From Betaproteobacteria bacterium HGW-Betaproteobacteria-14 (GTDB lineage Bacteria; Pseudomonadota; Gammaproteobacteria; Burkholderiales; Rhodocyclaceae), in the NCBI GenBank assembly GCA_002840845.1, contig PHCS01000002.1:119618-183617 (forward strand): a DNA stretch of 64,000 nt, written 5' to 3'. Made by a program: the position numbers and the translations under genes. Positions 43,611 to 53,186 of this stretch are shown one piece after another; position 1 is the stretch's first letter; every line of letters starts with the position of its first letter. The notes below the pieces were generated by a model that was not told where the DNA came from, ran no database searches, and saw only the letters and a list, made by a program, of their open reading frames with translations.

Positions 43611-44744
43611 ATGCGTCGTTACCTCGATCCCGCCGTGCGGGCGGATCTCGGCCGAAAGATGGTTTTCCTCACGGGTCCCCGCCAGGTCGGCAAGACCACG
43701 CTTGCCAAGGCGCTGATGGCCGAACACCCGCGCGCCCAGTACCTCAACTGGGATGTCGCCAATGACCGCCGCATCCTCATCGGCCAGACCTGGAGCCCGC
43801 GTGCCGCGCTGGTCATCCTCGACGAAATCCACAAAATGCGCGGCTGGAAGGCCTACCTCAAGGGCGTGTTCGACGGCAGGCAGGCCGACCAGTCCATCCT
43901 CGTCACGGGCAGCGCCCGCCTCGACACCTTCCGCCAGTCGGGAGAGTCGCTGTCGGGTCGTTACTTCGCGCTGCGCCTGCACCCGTTCTCGGTGCGGGAA
44001 TGGTGTCAATCCTCGGGTGCCACGCCGGAGGATGCCCTGGATCGGCTGCTCGAGCGGGGAGGGTTCCCGGAGCCCTTCCTCGCCGAACAGGCCACCGAGG
44101 CCGAACGCTGGCGCAATTTGTATCTGGAGGGCCTGGTCCGCGAGGATATCCTCGAGTTTTCGCGCATCCACGAGCTGCGGGCCATGCGCCTCTTCGTCGA
44201 CATGCTGCGCGAGCGAGTCGGCTCGCCGCTGTCCCTGGCGTCCATTGCGCGCGACCTCCAGGTGTCTCCGACCACACTGGGCAAGTATCTCGACATCCTC
44301 GAAGCGCTCTACGTCGTCTTCGTCGTACGACCGTATCATGGCAACATTGCCCGCGCCATCCTCAAGGAGCCGAAGGTGTATTTCTTCGATACCGGCCTGA
44401 TCCGTGCAGGCGAAGGCGCCCGCTTCGAGAACGCCTGCGCCACCATGCTCATCAAGCACGCGCACTACCTGCAGGACGTGGCAGGTCGCCGGGTTTCCCT
44501 GCACTACGTGCGCGACAAGGAAGGGCGGGAAGTCGATTTCACGGTCTGCGAGAACGGCAAGCCGCTCGGCTTCGCCGAATGCAAGTTCGCCGATCCGGCC
44601 GTCACCCCATTCCTGGCGACGCTCGCCGAACGCTTTCCAGCAGCAGGCGCCGTCCAGCTCGTGCGCGAACTGCGCCAGCCGGAACAGCGCGGAAGGGTCG
44701 CCGTCGAACCGGCGGCGCGCTGGCTGGCGGAACTGGCTGCGTAG
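43611..44744 (+). CDS. AAA ATPase with DUF4143 domain
   Basis: This 377-residue protein has Walker A LTGPRQVGKTTL and Walker B LVILDEIHKM. The arginine/serine sensor region is LVTGSARLD, and family blocks include SLSGRYFALRLHPFS and GGFPEPFL. The C-terminal DUF4143 part ends in a nuclease-like motif region (LHYVRDKEGREVDF ... LGFAECKF). These ATPases are common, often horizontally exchanged, and of unknown function. GGAG precedes the ATG at 43611; an ATG three codons earlier is too close to it. It stands alone behind a palindrome and two bases before the exporter genes. Confidence 0.84.
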   Translation: MRRYLDPAVRADLGRKMVFLTGPRQVGKTTLAKALMAEHPRAQYLNWDVANDRRILIGQTWSPRAALVILDEIHKMRGWKAYLKGVFDGRQADQSILVTGSARLDTFRQSGESLSGRYFALRLHPFSVREWCQSSGATPEDALDRLLERGGFPEPFLAEQATEAERWRNLYLEGLVREDILEFSRIHELRAMRLFVDMLRERVGSPLSLASIARDLQVSPTTLGKYLDILEALYVVFVVRPYHGNIARAILKEPKVYFFDTGLIRAGEGARFENACATMLIKHAHYLQDVAGRRVSLHYVRDKEGREVDFTVCENGKPLGFAECKFADPAVTPFLATLAERFPAAGAVQLVRELRQPEQRGRVAVEPAARWLAELAA

Positions 44745-44746
44745 CT

Positions 44747-45556
44747 ATGCGCGCCGAAGCCCTCAACCCCCTCGCCATCGCCGCCGACCTTGCGCGCCAC
44801 CGCGCCCTGCTCGGCCAGCTCGTCAAGCGCGACGTGCTGCTGCGCTACCGCGGCGCGCTGTTCGGCGTGCTGTGGATTTTCCTCAGCCCGCTGCTGATGC
44901 TCGCCATCTTCGCCTTCGTCTTCGGCCACATCTTCCAGTCGCGCTGGCCAAACCAGCCCGACGGGCTGCCCTTCTGGCTGATGCTGTATGCCGGGCTGAT
45001 CGTCTTCAACGTCTTCGGCGAAACCGTCTCTCGCGCGCCGACGGCGGTGCGCGGCCATGCCAGCTACGTCAAGAAGATCATCTTCCCGGTGGGCATCCTG
45101 CCGCTGGTGCCGCTCGGCGCGGCGCTGGTGCATGCCGCCTTCAACTTCCTCATCCTGACGGCGGCGCTGGCCTGGACCGGACATCTGTCGCCCGGCATCC
45201 TGCTCTTCCCCCTGCTGCTCCTGCCGGCCGTGCTGCTCGGCATCGGCGCCGCCTGGTTCCTCGCCGCCTGGGGCGTGTTCATCAAGGACATGACGCAGAT
45301 CGTGCCGCTCTTCGTGCAGATGCTGCTGTTCCTCTCGCCCGTCTTCTACCCCGTCTCCGCCGTGCCGCCGGGGCTGACTTTCATTTACCACGCCAATCCG
45401 CTGGGTGCCGTCATCGAGGCGGCGCGCGCCGCCATGATCGGCCAGCCCGTGCCGTGGATCGCCTGGGCCGCCGCGCTCGCCCTCGGTGCGGCCGCCGTGC
45501 TCCTCGGCCACGCCTTCTTCCAGCACAGCCGCGACGAGTTCGCCGATGCCCTCTGA
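44747..45556 (+). CDS. wzm: Wzm-type polysaccharide ABC permease
   Basis: This 269-residue ABC-2 membrane protein has six hydrophobic helices and the family blocks LVKRDVLLRYRGALFG near the N-terminus and FLSPVFYPVSAVP near residue 200. Wzm-type permeases move undecaprenyl-linked O-antigen or capsule chains across the inner membrane. The ATG is two bases after the ATPase stop; the frame is open upstream but only as a shadow. Its end overlaps the wzt-type gene by 11 bases. Confidence 0.88.
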   Translation: MRAEALNPLAIAADLARHRALLGQLVKRDVLLRYRGALFGVLWIFLSPLLMLAIFAFVFGHIFQSRWPNQPDGLPFWLMLYAGLIVFNVFGETVSRAPTAVRGHASYVKKIIFPVGILPLVPLGAALVHAAFNFLILTAALAWTGHLSPGILLFPLLLLPAVLLGIGAAWFLAAWGVFIKDMTQIVPLFVQMLLFLSPVFYPVSAVPPGLTFIYHANPLGAVIEAARAAMIGQPVPWIAWAAALALGAAAVLLGHAFFQHSRDEFADAL

Positions 45557-46751
45557 CGAGATCGTCATCTCGGCGAGGAACCTCGCCAAGTCCTATCGCC
45601 TGTTCGGCCACCCCGGCGACCGGGTCAAGCAATTCCTCAGCCTCGGGCTGCGGCAATACCACCGGGCATTCACCGCGCTGAAGGACGTCTCCTTCGACAT
45701 CCGGCGCGGCGAGACGATCGGCATCATCGGCCGCAACGGCTCGGGCAAGAGCACCCTGCTGCAGCTCGTCTGCGGCATCCTCAAGCCCTCGTCCGGATCA
45801 ATCGCGGTCAATGGCCGCGTCTCCGCGCTGCTGGAACTGGGCGCCGGCTTCAACCCCGAATTCACCGGCCGGGAGAATGCGTATTTCCAGGGCGCGATCA
45901 TGGGCCTGAGCCAGGCCGAGATGGCGGCGCGCTTCGATGCCATCGCCGCCTTCGCCGACATCGGCGAATTCATCGACCAGCCGGTGCGGACCTACTCGAG
46001 CGGGATGTTCGTCAGGCTGGCATTCGCCGTGGCGTCCCATGTCGACCCGGACATCATGGTCGTCGACGAGGCGCTGGCGGTGGGGGATGCCGCCTTCCAG
46101 CAGAAATGCTTCGACCGGATCTACGACATGCAGTCGCGCGGCATGACGATGCTGGTCGTCTCGCACAACCCCTACCAGATCGAGCGGCTGTGCACCCGGG
46201 TGGCCGTCATGGACCGGGGCCGGCTCTCCCCCCTCGCGCCCGCCAAGGAGGCCCTCTCGCTCTACCACGAGCTGGTGCACGGCGAACTGGCGCCCGACGC
46301 GCGGGCGGAACCGGCGCAGCGCGAAGGCACGCATGCGCTGCGCTTCGAGGCTGTGGCCGTCGAGGGCGCGAGGGACCCGGCCGATGGCGCCTTCCGGACG
46401 AACGCCGCCCTGCGGATCGTCGCGGACATCGTCGCCGAGCAGGCCGTGGACAACGTCCGCTTCCGCTTCGAGCTGTGCTCGGCCGGCGACCTGGTGACCA
46501 TGATCTCCACCATCGGCCTGACCGAGCAGATGAAGTTCCATGGCCGCCACCGCATCGCCTTCAGCATGCCCCGCTGCCAGTTGACGACCGGCTGGTATCA
46601 CATCAATGCGGTGGCCGTCGGCAGGAATGTCCGCCTCGATGTCTGGCCGCGTGCGGTCGAATTCAACGTGCTGCTCAAGGACGAGCCGGCGCGCAACCTG
46701 TCCGGCGACTGCGGCATCTACGTCTGCCAGGGCGACTGGGAAGTCACCTGA
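45546..46751 (+). CDS. wzt: Wzt-type polysaccharide ABC ATPase with C-terminal recognition domain
   Basis: This 401-residue protein has an ATPase domain to about residue 240: Walker A GRNGSGKST, signature YSSGMFVRLAFA, Walker B IMVVDEALAVGD. A C-terminal domain of about 130 residues (LRIVADIVAEQAVDNVRF ... VEFNVLLKDE) resembles the Wzt carbohydrate-binding domain. In E. coli O9a-type systems this domain binds the methylated or phosphorylated end of the finished chain. Methyltransferase genes follow immediately, which fits terminal modification as the export signal. Confidence 0.9.
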   Translation: MPSDEIVISARNLAKSYRLFGHPGDRVKQFLSLGLRQYHRAFTALKDVSFDIRRGETIGIIGRNGSGKSTLLQLVCGILKPSSGSIAVNGRVSALLELGAGFNPEFTGRENAYFQGAIMGLSQAEMAARFDAIAAFADIGEFIDQPVRTYSSGMFVRLAFAVASHVDPDIMVVDEALAVGDAAFQQKCFDRIYDMQSRGMTMLVVSHNPYQIERLCTRVAVMDRGRLSPLAPAKEALSLYHELVHGELAPDARAEPAQREGTHALRFEAVAVEGARDPADGAFRTNAALRIVADIVAEQAVDNVRFRFELCSAGDLVTMISTIGLTEQMKFHGRHRIAFSMPRCQLTTGWYHINAVAVGRNVRLDVWPRAVEFNVLLKDEPARNLSGDCGIYVCQGDWEVT

Positions 46752-46756
46752 CGCGC

Positions 46757-47476
46757 ATGGCCACCGAAAGCGACCGCTACTCGATCAGGACGGACTACCG
46801 GGAAAACGCCGTGCAGGCCACCTACGACCCGTCGGGAGACCCCCGCTACTGGGATGAGGGACGCCTGGAGAGCGCCGCCAGCTACCAGTACGACGTGTAT
46901 GCGGCCGCGGCCGGCCTGGTGCGCGAGCGGAATCTCAAGACCCTGCTCGACGTCGGCAGCGGCCCCCCGGTCAAGCTCAGGGCGCTGATGCCCGCCGGAC
47001 TGGACATCTGCCTGGTCGACCAGCCGAACACCGCGCAGCATGCCGCCGAGCTGCTGCCCGGCGCGCAGTTCTTCAGCGCCAACCTCGAAGGCGACTTCCC
47101 GGCCATCGGCCGGCGCTTCGACCTCGTGCTGTGCGCCGACGTCATCGAGCACCTGGTCGACCCCGACCCCTGCCTCGACTTCATGCGCCGCCACCTGGCG
47201 CCGGGCGGACTGCTGCTGCTCTCCACGCCGGAGCGGGACAGCCTGCGCGGCAAGGACTGCACGCACAGCCCGCACCCGATGCACGTGCGCGAATGGAGCT
47301 TCGGCGAATTCGGGCGCTTCCTCGCCAGCCGCAACCTGGAAGTCCTGGAGCACCGCCTGCTGCCGCAGCAGCGCACCACGCCGGCGCGCAAGGCCTTCGG
47401 CCGATTCATGGCGGCCCTCGGCCGGCCGCCGCAATGGTATTCCTGCCAGTTGGCGATCTGCCGCGCGCGAGGCTGA
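46757..47476 (+). CDS. class I SAM-dependent methyltransferase
   Basis: This 239-residue protein has the S-adenosylmethionine motif LLDVGSGPPVKLRAL, an acidic loop DICLVDQPN, and LVLCADVIEHLVDPD followed by HLAPGGLLLLSTPE. It is a UbiE/Coq5-like methyltransferase of unknown acceptor. It starts five bases after wzt. As the first gene after an exporter with a chain-end recognition domain, it is a candidate for methylating the polysaccharide terminus. Confidence 0.83.
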   Translation: MATESDRYSIRTDYRENAVQATYDPSGDPRYWDEGRLESAASYQYDVYAAAAGLVRERNLKTLLDVGSGPPVKLRALMPAGLDICLVDQPNTAQHAAELLPGAQFFSANLEGDFPAIGRRFDLVLCADVIEHLVDPDPCLDFMRRHLAPGGLLLLSTPERDSLRGKDCTHSPHPMHVREWSFGEFGRFLASRNLEVLEHRLLPQQRTTPARKAFGRFMAALGRPPQWYSCQLAICRARG

Positions 47477-47480
47477 CCCC

Positions 47481-48335
47481 ATGTTCGCAAAAATCACCCG
47501 GATTCTTTCCCGCCTGCGCATCGCCGCCGACCTCGGCTTCGGCGCCCGGCCGGAAACGCTCGACGAGGCGCGCCGGCTCATGGCGATGGATCGCATGGCC
47601 GACCCGCGGACACGCCACGACGCCCTCCACGAATACCTCGGCGTGAAAGCGGCCCGCGCCGGCTTCGAGATCTACAACAAGAACCTGATGTGGCAGGACG
47701 AGCCGGCATTCTGGAATGTCTGGAAGGCCTCGCCCTACTTCCTGAAGCAGCGGCCGGACCGCAAGTTCGTCCTCTGGTCGATGGCGCGCAGCACGCGCAA
47801 CCTGCCCGGCGACACGGCCGAATGCGGCGTGCTCGACGGCGCCTCGAGCTACCTGATCTGCAGCGCACGCGAGGAAGGCGGCACGGCGGAACACCATGCC
47901 TTCGATTCCTTCGAGGGCCTCTCGGCGCCGCGCCCCGAGGACCGGCCGGGCAACCCCGTCGCCTTCGAGTGGGCCCCGGGCGACCTGTCGGTGCCGCTCG
48001 AGGAAGCCATGCGCAAGCTGAGCCGCTTCGACGCCATCCGCTATTACAAGGGCTGGATCCCGAGCCGGTTCGAGGAGGTCTCGGCGCGCCGCTTCTCCTT
48101 CGTCCATGTCGACGTCGATCTTTACCAGCCGACGAAGGACTCGCTGGCGTTCTTCTATCCGCGCCTGGTGCCGGGCGGCATCCTGCTGTGCGACGACTAC
48201 GGCTATCACACCTGTCCCGGCGCCCGGAAGGCCTTCGACGAATTCGCCGCGACCACGCCGGAGCAGTCGGTCGTGCACCTGCCGACCGGGCAGGGCTTCA
48301 TCGTCAAGCGCGCCCGGCCGGCTGCCGAAGGCTGA
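47481..48335 (+). CDS. TylF/MycF-type sugar O-methyltransferase
   Basis: This 284-residue protein is of the TylF/MycF class. It shows GDTAECGVLDGASSYLIC (SAM site), HAFDSFEGLSAP, and the metal/substrate region FVHVDVDLYQPTKDSL with LLCDDYGYHTCPGAR. Members methylate sugar hydroxyls in a magnesium-dependent manner. It follows the previous methyltransferase by four bases and precedes asnB by eight, so it belongs to the same operon. Confidence 0.87.
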   Translation: MFAKITRILSRLRIAADLGFGARPETLDEARRLMAMDRMADPRTRHDALHEYLGVKAARAGFEIYNKNLMWQDEPAFWNVWKASPYFLKQRPDRKFVLWSMARSTRNLPGDTAECGVLDGASSYLICSAREEGGTAEHHAFDSFEGLSAPRPEDRPGNPVAFEWAPGDLSVPLEEAMRKLSRFDAIRYYKGWIPSRFEEVSARRFSFVHVDVDLYQPTKDSLAFFYPRLVPGGILLCDDYGYHTCPGARKAFDEFAATTPEQSVVHLPTGQGFIVKRARPAAEG

Positions 48336-48343
48336 GCGCAAGG

Positions 48344-50203
48344 ATGTGCGGCATACTCGGATCGGTCGGCCACCCTCCCCCCGGGACGGGGCTGTTCGAC
48401 CGCATGCTCGACACCCTGGCCCATCGCGGACCGGACGGGCGCGGCGTGCGCGCGCTCGACGGCGGCGCAGTCCTGTTCGGCCACCGCCGCCTCGCCATCA
48501 TCGACTTGAGCCCGGACGGCGCGCAGCCGATCGGCAACGAGGACGGCACGGTCTGGCTCACCTACAACGGCGAGATCTACAACTACCGCGAGTTGCGCGA
48601 TGACCTGATTCGGCGCGGGCACCGCTTCGGCTCGCGCACCGACTCCGAAGTCGTCGTGCACGCCTGGGAGGAGTGGGGCGAGGCCTGCGTCTCCCGCCTG
48701 CGCGGCATCTTCGCCTTCGGCCTCTGGGACGAAGGGAAGAAAACGCTCTTCCTCGCGCGCGACCCCCTCGGCGTCAAGCCGCTCTATTACGCCCGCTACG
48801 CCGGCCGCTTCACCTTCGCCTCGCAGCCCAAGGCCATCCTCGCCGACCCGGACTTCCCGCGCGCGGTCGACCCGCACGGCCTGCGCGACTTTCTCGCCTA
48901 CGGCTACATTCCCCATTCGCGCAGCGCCTTCGCCGGCATGATGCGACTGCCGGCCGGCCACACCGCCACGCTGCAGGGGGATGTGCTGACCCTGCAGCGC
49001 TATTGGCAGTTGGAATGCGGCGATTCCCTTCGCGATCCGCGCGAGGCCTGCGAGCGGCTGCGCGAAGGCATCGCCAGCGCCGTGCGCTCGCAGCTTGTCG
49101 CCGACGTGCCGGTGGGCTGCTTCCTCAGCGGCGGCATCGACTCGAGCCTCATCGTCGCCATGGCAAAGCCGCATCTGGCCGAGCTGCGCAGCTTCACGGT
49201 CGGCTTCGAGGAGGCCGGCAGCGACGAGCGCGGCTACGCCCGCATCGTCGCCGATCACTTCGGCACGCGGCATGTCGAGAGCGTCGTCGTGCAGCATGAC
49301 GTCCGCCAGCGCCTGTATGAAATGCAGGAGCACTTCGACGAGCCCTTCGACCCGACGGCACCGATCCCCTTCCTGGAAGTGGCCCGCCTGGCCCGGCAGA
49401 ACGGGACGGTCGTCGCGCTCGGCGGGGACGGCGCCGACGAATTGTTCGCCGGCTACCTGCGCTACGACGACTTCGACCGGCCCGACTGGATCCCGTCCGG
49501 CCAACCGACGGCACTCTGGCGCCGGCTTCGTCAAAGCGGCCTGCTCGGCGCACGCCGCTCGGCCGCCGGCGACCTGGCGCGCTATTTCCGCTACGAAGGC
49601 TGCCTCGATGCGGCGGGATTGCGCGCGGTGCTCGACGAGCGCCTGCTCGGCCAGCTCGAGGAGGGCCATGAAGCGGCCATGCAGCGCTTCCACCGGCCGG
49701 ATCTGCCGGCGGTAACGGCGGCGCAATACCTCGACGCCAACTTGTTCATGGTCGACCAGGTGCTGTGCAAGGTCGACCGCGCCTCCATGGCGCATGGCGT
49801 CGAGGTGCGCGTACCCTTCCTCGACCCGGAACTGGTGGCACTTGCCTTCCAGATTCCGCTGGCCCTGCATTACCGGAAAGGAGAGCGCAAGGCGCTGCTC
49901 AAGCGGATTGCCACGCAGTTCCTGCCTGCAAAGGTCGTCACGCCGCGCAAGAAAGGCTTCAGTAGTCCGCTGGAAAAATGGTTCGACGCCGGCCTCGACC
50001 CCTGGCTGCGCAGTTGGACGGAGGACGGCCTGCTGGTGCGGCAGGGCCTGCTGCGCGCAGACTGGCCGCAGCGCCTGGCGTCCGTGCCGGCCTTGCAGGG
50101 CGCGGCCGGCAAGCGCGCGCGTTGGCTGATCCTGACCGCGGAGTTGTGGGCGCGCCGCTGGATCGCCGGCGAACGGCTGAGCGGCGCGGAGACATCGGCA
50201 TGA
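48344..50203 (+). CDS. asnB: asparagine synthase-type amidotransferase, first copy
   Basis: This 619-residue glutamine-hydrolysing enzyme has the nucleophilic Cys2 (MCGILGSVG), glutaminase blocks HRGPDGRG and YNGEIYNY, and a synthetase PP-loop FLSGGIDSS. In polysaccharide clusters such enzymes (WbpS-like) often amidate uronic acids rather than make asparagine. It is preceded by AAGG. It is the left border of a duplicated methyltransferase-glycosyltransferase pair; a second, diverged asnB lies at 55280. Confidence 0.88.
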   Translation: MCGILGSVGHPPPGTGLFDRMLDTLAHRGPDGRGVRALDGGAVLFGHRRLAIIDLSPDGAQPIGNEDGTVWLTYNGEIYNYRELRDDLIRRGHRFGSRTDSEVVVHAWEEWGEACVSRLRGIFAFGLWDEGKKTLFLARDPLGVKPLYYARYAGRFTFASQPKAILADPDFPRAVDPHGLRDFLAYGYIPHSRSAFAGMMRLPAGHTATLQGDVLTLQRYWQLECGDSLRDPREACERLREGIASAVRSQLVADVPVGCFLSGGIDSSLIVAMAKPHLAELRSFTVGFEEAGSDERGYARIVADHFGTRHVESVVVQHDVRQRLYEMQEHFDEPFDPTAPIPFLEVARLARQNGTVVALGGDGADELFAGYLRYDDFDRPDWIPSGQPTALWRRLRQSGLLGARRSAAGDLARYFRYEGCLDAAGLRAVLDERLLGQLEEGHEAAMQRFHRPDLPAVTAAQYLDANLFMVDQVLCKVDRASMAHGVEVRVPFLDPELVALAFQIPLALHYRKGERKALLKRIATQFLPAKVVTPRKKGFSSPLEKWFDAGLDPWLRSWTEDGLLVRQGLLRADWPQRLASVPALQGAAGKRARWLILTAELWARRWIAGERLSGAETSA

Positions 50204-50991
50204 GCACCAAGCACGACACGCTCACCGAAGCGGACATGCAGCGGTTCCGGATGAACCCCGCGTTGCTCGGTTGCCTGCGCGAGCAGGCGCAACTGCAGGA
50301 CCCCGCGTCACGGCCGCTGCGCATCCTCGACTGGGGCTGCGGCCGCGGCCGCTCCGTCGCGCTGCTCCGGCAGGAGGGACTCGACGCCTTCGGCCTCGAC
50401 ATCGACCGCGCCGCGCTGAAGAACGGACACGACCTGTTCCGCGCGCGCGGACTGGATCCGGAGCGGTTGCTGCGACACATTGACGAGGCCGACACCTTCG
50501 AGAATGGCGCCTTCGACGTCGTCTTTTCCGAGGAAACCCTGGAGCACGTCACCGATCTCGCGGCGGTGGCGCGCGAATCCTTCCGCCTGCTGCGTCCCGG
50601 CGGCGTCGCCGTGCACAGCTTTCCCGGCTCGCGCTGGCTGGTGGAGCCGCACGTGCACATGCCGCTGGTGCACTGGCTACCGCAAGGCGGCCTGCGCCGA
50701 CTGCTCATCCGGCTGTGCCTGCTGCTCGGCCTCGGCCCGAACCCGCCGTGGCCGGAAGCACGTGCGGGCGGCCTGCGGCAGCGGCTGGCGGTGTATGACC
50801 GCTACCTCGCCGAGAAGACCTGCTACCGCCCGCGCGGGCAGGTGATGGCCGTCTTCGCCGGCGCCGGCTTCGACGGCCGCTGGCTCGGCGACCTGCCCGC
50901 TGCCGGCTGGCGCCGCATGCTGCCCGCCGGCCTGCGCGACAACGGCTTCCCCGCCGGCCACCTGCTGCTGCACCTCGTCAAGCCGACATGA
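50200..50991 (+). CDS. class I methyltransferase, first member of a duplicated pair
   Basis: This 263-residue protein has SAM motif ILDWGCGRGRSVALL, acidic loop AFGLDID, and FSEETLEHVTDLAAVARESF. It shares the unusual block HSFPGSRWLVEPHVHMPLVHW (here in part) with the protein at 53176, which reads HTFPSRHVFIEPHVKVPLAS. Start and stop overlap the neighbours by four bases each (ATGA). The acceptor is probably a sugar of the exported glycan. Confidence 0.82.
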   Translation: MSTKHDTLTEADMQRFRMNPALLGCLREQAQLQDPASRPLRILDWGCGRGRSVALLRQEGLDAFGLDIDRAALKNGHDLFRARGLDPERLLRHIDEADTFENGAFDVVFSEETLEHVTDLAAVARESFRLLRPGGVAVHSFPGSRWLVEPHVHMPLVHWLPQGGLRRLLIRLCLLLGLGPNPPWPEARAGGLRQRLAVYDRYLAEKTCYRPRGQVMAVFAGAGFDGRWLGDLPAAGWRRMLPAGLRDNGFPAGHLLLHLVKPT

Positions 50992-53186
50992 GCGCCGCAC
51001 AGCCCGACGTCACCGTCATCGTGCGCGAATGCGGCGAACGCACCGCCGACGCCTGCGTCGCCCTACTGCAGCGACGCTTCCCCGGCCAGGATATCCATCG
51101 CGTCAGCGACCGTCCGTTCAGCGCCACGCTCCGCCGCTCGCTCGAGAAGGGTCTCGCTGAAGGACGGCCATGGACGCTGTGCATCGACGCCGACGTCCTC
51201 GTCCTGCCCGAACTGGCCGACTTGCTGGAGGCGGCGAACGACGCGCCGGCGGAGGTATTCGAGCTTCAGGGCCTGGTCTTCGACAAGCTGATGACCGCGC
51301 CGCGCGCGGCCGGCAACCACCTGTACCGGACGAGCCTGATCGCGCGGGCGCTGCCGCTGATCCCCGCCGGGCACAGCCTGCGGCCCGAGTCCGACATGGT
51401 CGAAGCCATGGCCGCGCAGGGCTTTCCGAACCGCCAATCCGCCACCCTGATCGGCCTGCACGACTTCGAGCAATCGTTCCGCGACCTCCACGCCAAGGCC
51501 TTCCTGCACGGACACAAGCACCGCTTTCTCCTGCCGCTCTACCGGCCCCTCTGGCAGATGCTGGCGCCGATCGACGACGATTTCCGCGTCGCCCTGGCGG
51601 CACTCGATGCGGCACAGGCAGAAGACGACGCCCCGAGCATCTCGCGGGATTTCCGCGCCGGGTCGGCGGAGGCCGCCGCGGCCCGGCTCGCCCTGCGGGA
51701 GAAGCCCGTGCTGGACATCGTGCCGGACGCCGCGACGCTGCGCGCCTGGACCGGACAGGCCGGCTTTCCCGGCGAGGCGCGCGCCCTCAGCGGACAGGTC
51801 GCCTCCGCTCTGCGGCGCGGCCTGTTCCCAGAGGCGCCGCCGGCAAAAGTCAGCCCCGGGGAGACGGCGCGCCCGCTCGTGGCGCTGGCCTGCGCCAACG
51901 CCTACCCGCTTTTCGACTTCTGCGTGCTGCCCGTCGGCGGCGGCATGGAGACGCGCGCCGCCCTCTTCGGCCGCGGCCTGGCCGCGCTCGATCGCTGGCA
52001 GGTCTGCTTCGTCGTCAGCGATTTCGGCCAGCCGTTCGTGACGCACCGCGAGGGCATCGACTTCCGCATCTACCAGCCGTCCTACCGGAAAGCCGGCAGG
52101 AACGTCTTCCCGCGCTTGCGCAAGCGCCGCTGGTTCCCCGTCCTCAACCTCGACCGGCGCGACCTCGACCTCATCTGGCAGATGCCGCTGATCGCCGCCT
52201 GGCTGGCCCTGCCGGCGCTGTTCTTTCCGCGCTTCTGGCGCCGCCTGAAGCCTGCCGTGGTGTGCTGTTTCGGCAACAACGCGCAGACGGCGGAAGTCAT
52301 CGCCGACTGCCACCGGACGGGCATCCGAACGATCCTGTTCATTGCCCACGATAAGGACATTTCCCCCGACTACCGCCCCGGCAACCGCGCGCCGAACCAC
52401 TATGGCATGCCGAAGTGGAAAGGCCACTATGCGCTGGCCCGCGCCGACCGCATCGTCGTGCAGACTGAAGCCCAGCGCGAGGCCCTGCGACAGCACTTCG
52501 GCCGCGACACCGTGCTGATCCGCAACCCGGTGCATGTCTCGCCCGAGGACCCGAAGCGCTGGCTGCCGCGCGCGCAACGCGAGTTTGTACTCTGGATCGG
52601 ACGTGCAAACGAATACCTCAAGCGCCCGATGATTTTCGTCGAACTGGCTCGCGACTGCCACAACTTGGATTTCGTGATGATCGTTAGTCGAACCGACGAA
52701 GTCGTGTTCCGCGCCCTGGAGCAGGCCTGCCCGCCGAACCTGCGCATCCTCGAGCACGTCCCCGCACACGAAATCTGGGACTGGCAGCGCCGCGCCCGTG
52801 TGCTGGTGAACACTTCGAAGTTCGAGGGCTTTCCCAACACCTTCCTGCAATCGGCGGTGACGGGGGTGCCGATCGTCTCGCTCGAAGTCGACCCCGACGG
52901 CATGCTGGCACGCCATGGTTGCGGCATCTGCGCCGCGGGGGATGCGCGCACGATGCGGGAGGCTGTGGTGAAATTATGCGCGGACGACGCCCATGCCGAG
53001 GCGCTCGCCCGCGCCGCCCATCGCCACGTCCTCGAAAGGCACGAAGCCGGGGCGCGCGTGGCCGAATTCGAGGCCTGCCTTCGGGAAACCGCAGCGGCGC
53101 CTGCTCCCGCTCCGTTGCCGTGGCGAACGCTGCTGCGCCGCTTCGTTCGCAGCTCGGCTGGCCGGGGAGGACGGGATGTCGATTGA
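50988..53186 (+). CDS. two-domain glycosyltransferase (GT-A-like front, GT4 back)
   Basis: This is a 732-residue protein. Residues 1 to about 230 resemble a GT-A fold with the DxD-like LCIDADVLVL. Residues from about 295 are a GT-B, GT4-type enzyme (AYPLFDFCVLPVGGGMETR, FEGFPNTFLQSAVTGVPIVSLEVDPDG in parts). The back half is homologous along its length to the 449-residue protein at 53929, including GGMETRAALFGRGLA and the PLPW near the end. It may add two sugars in succession. It overlaps its neighbours by 4 and 11 bases. Confidence 0.8.
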   Translation: MSAAQPDVTVIVRECGERTADACVALLQRRFPGQDIHRVSDRPFSATLRRSLEKGLAEGRPWTLCIDADVLVLPELADLLEAANDAPAEVFELQGLVFDKLMTAPRAAGNHLYRTSLIARALPLIPAGHSLRPESDMVEAMAAQGFPNRQSATLIGLHDFEQSFRDLHAKAFLHGHKHRFLLPLYRPLWQMLAPIDDDFRVALAALDAAQAEDDAPSISRDFRAGSAEAAAARLALREKPVLDIVPDAATLRAWTGQAGFPGEARALSGQVASALRRGLFPEAPPAKVSPGETARPLVALACANAYPLFDFCVLPVGGGMETRAALFGRGLAALDRWQVCFVVSDFGQPFVTHREGIDFRIYQPSYRKAGRNVFPRLRKRRWFPVLNLDRRDLDLIWQMPLIAAWLALPALFFPRFWRRLKPAVVCCFGNNAQTAEVIADCHRTGIRTILFIAHDKDISPDYRPGNRAPNHYGMPKWKGHYALARADRIVVQTEAQREALRQHFGRDTVLIRNPVHVSPEDPKRWLPRAQREFVLWIGRANEYLKRPMIFVELARDCHNLDFVMIVSRTDEVVFRALEQACPPNLRILEHVPAHEIWDWQRRARVLVNTSKFEGFPNTFLQSAVTGVPIVSLEVDPDGMLARHGCGICAAGDARTMREAVVKLCADDAHAEALARAAHRHVLERHEAGARVAEFEACLRETAAAPAPAPLPWRTLLRRFVRSSAGRGGRDVD

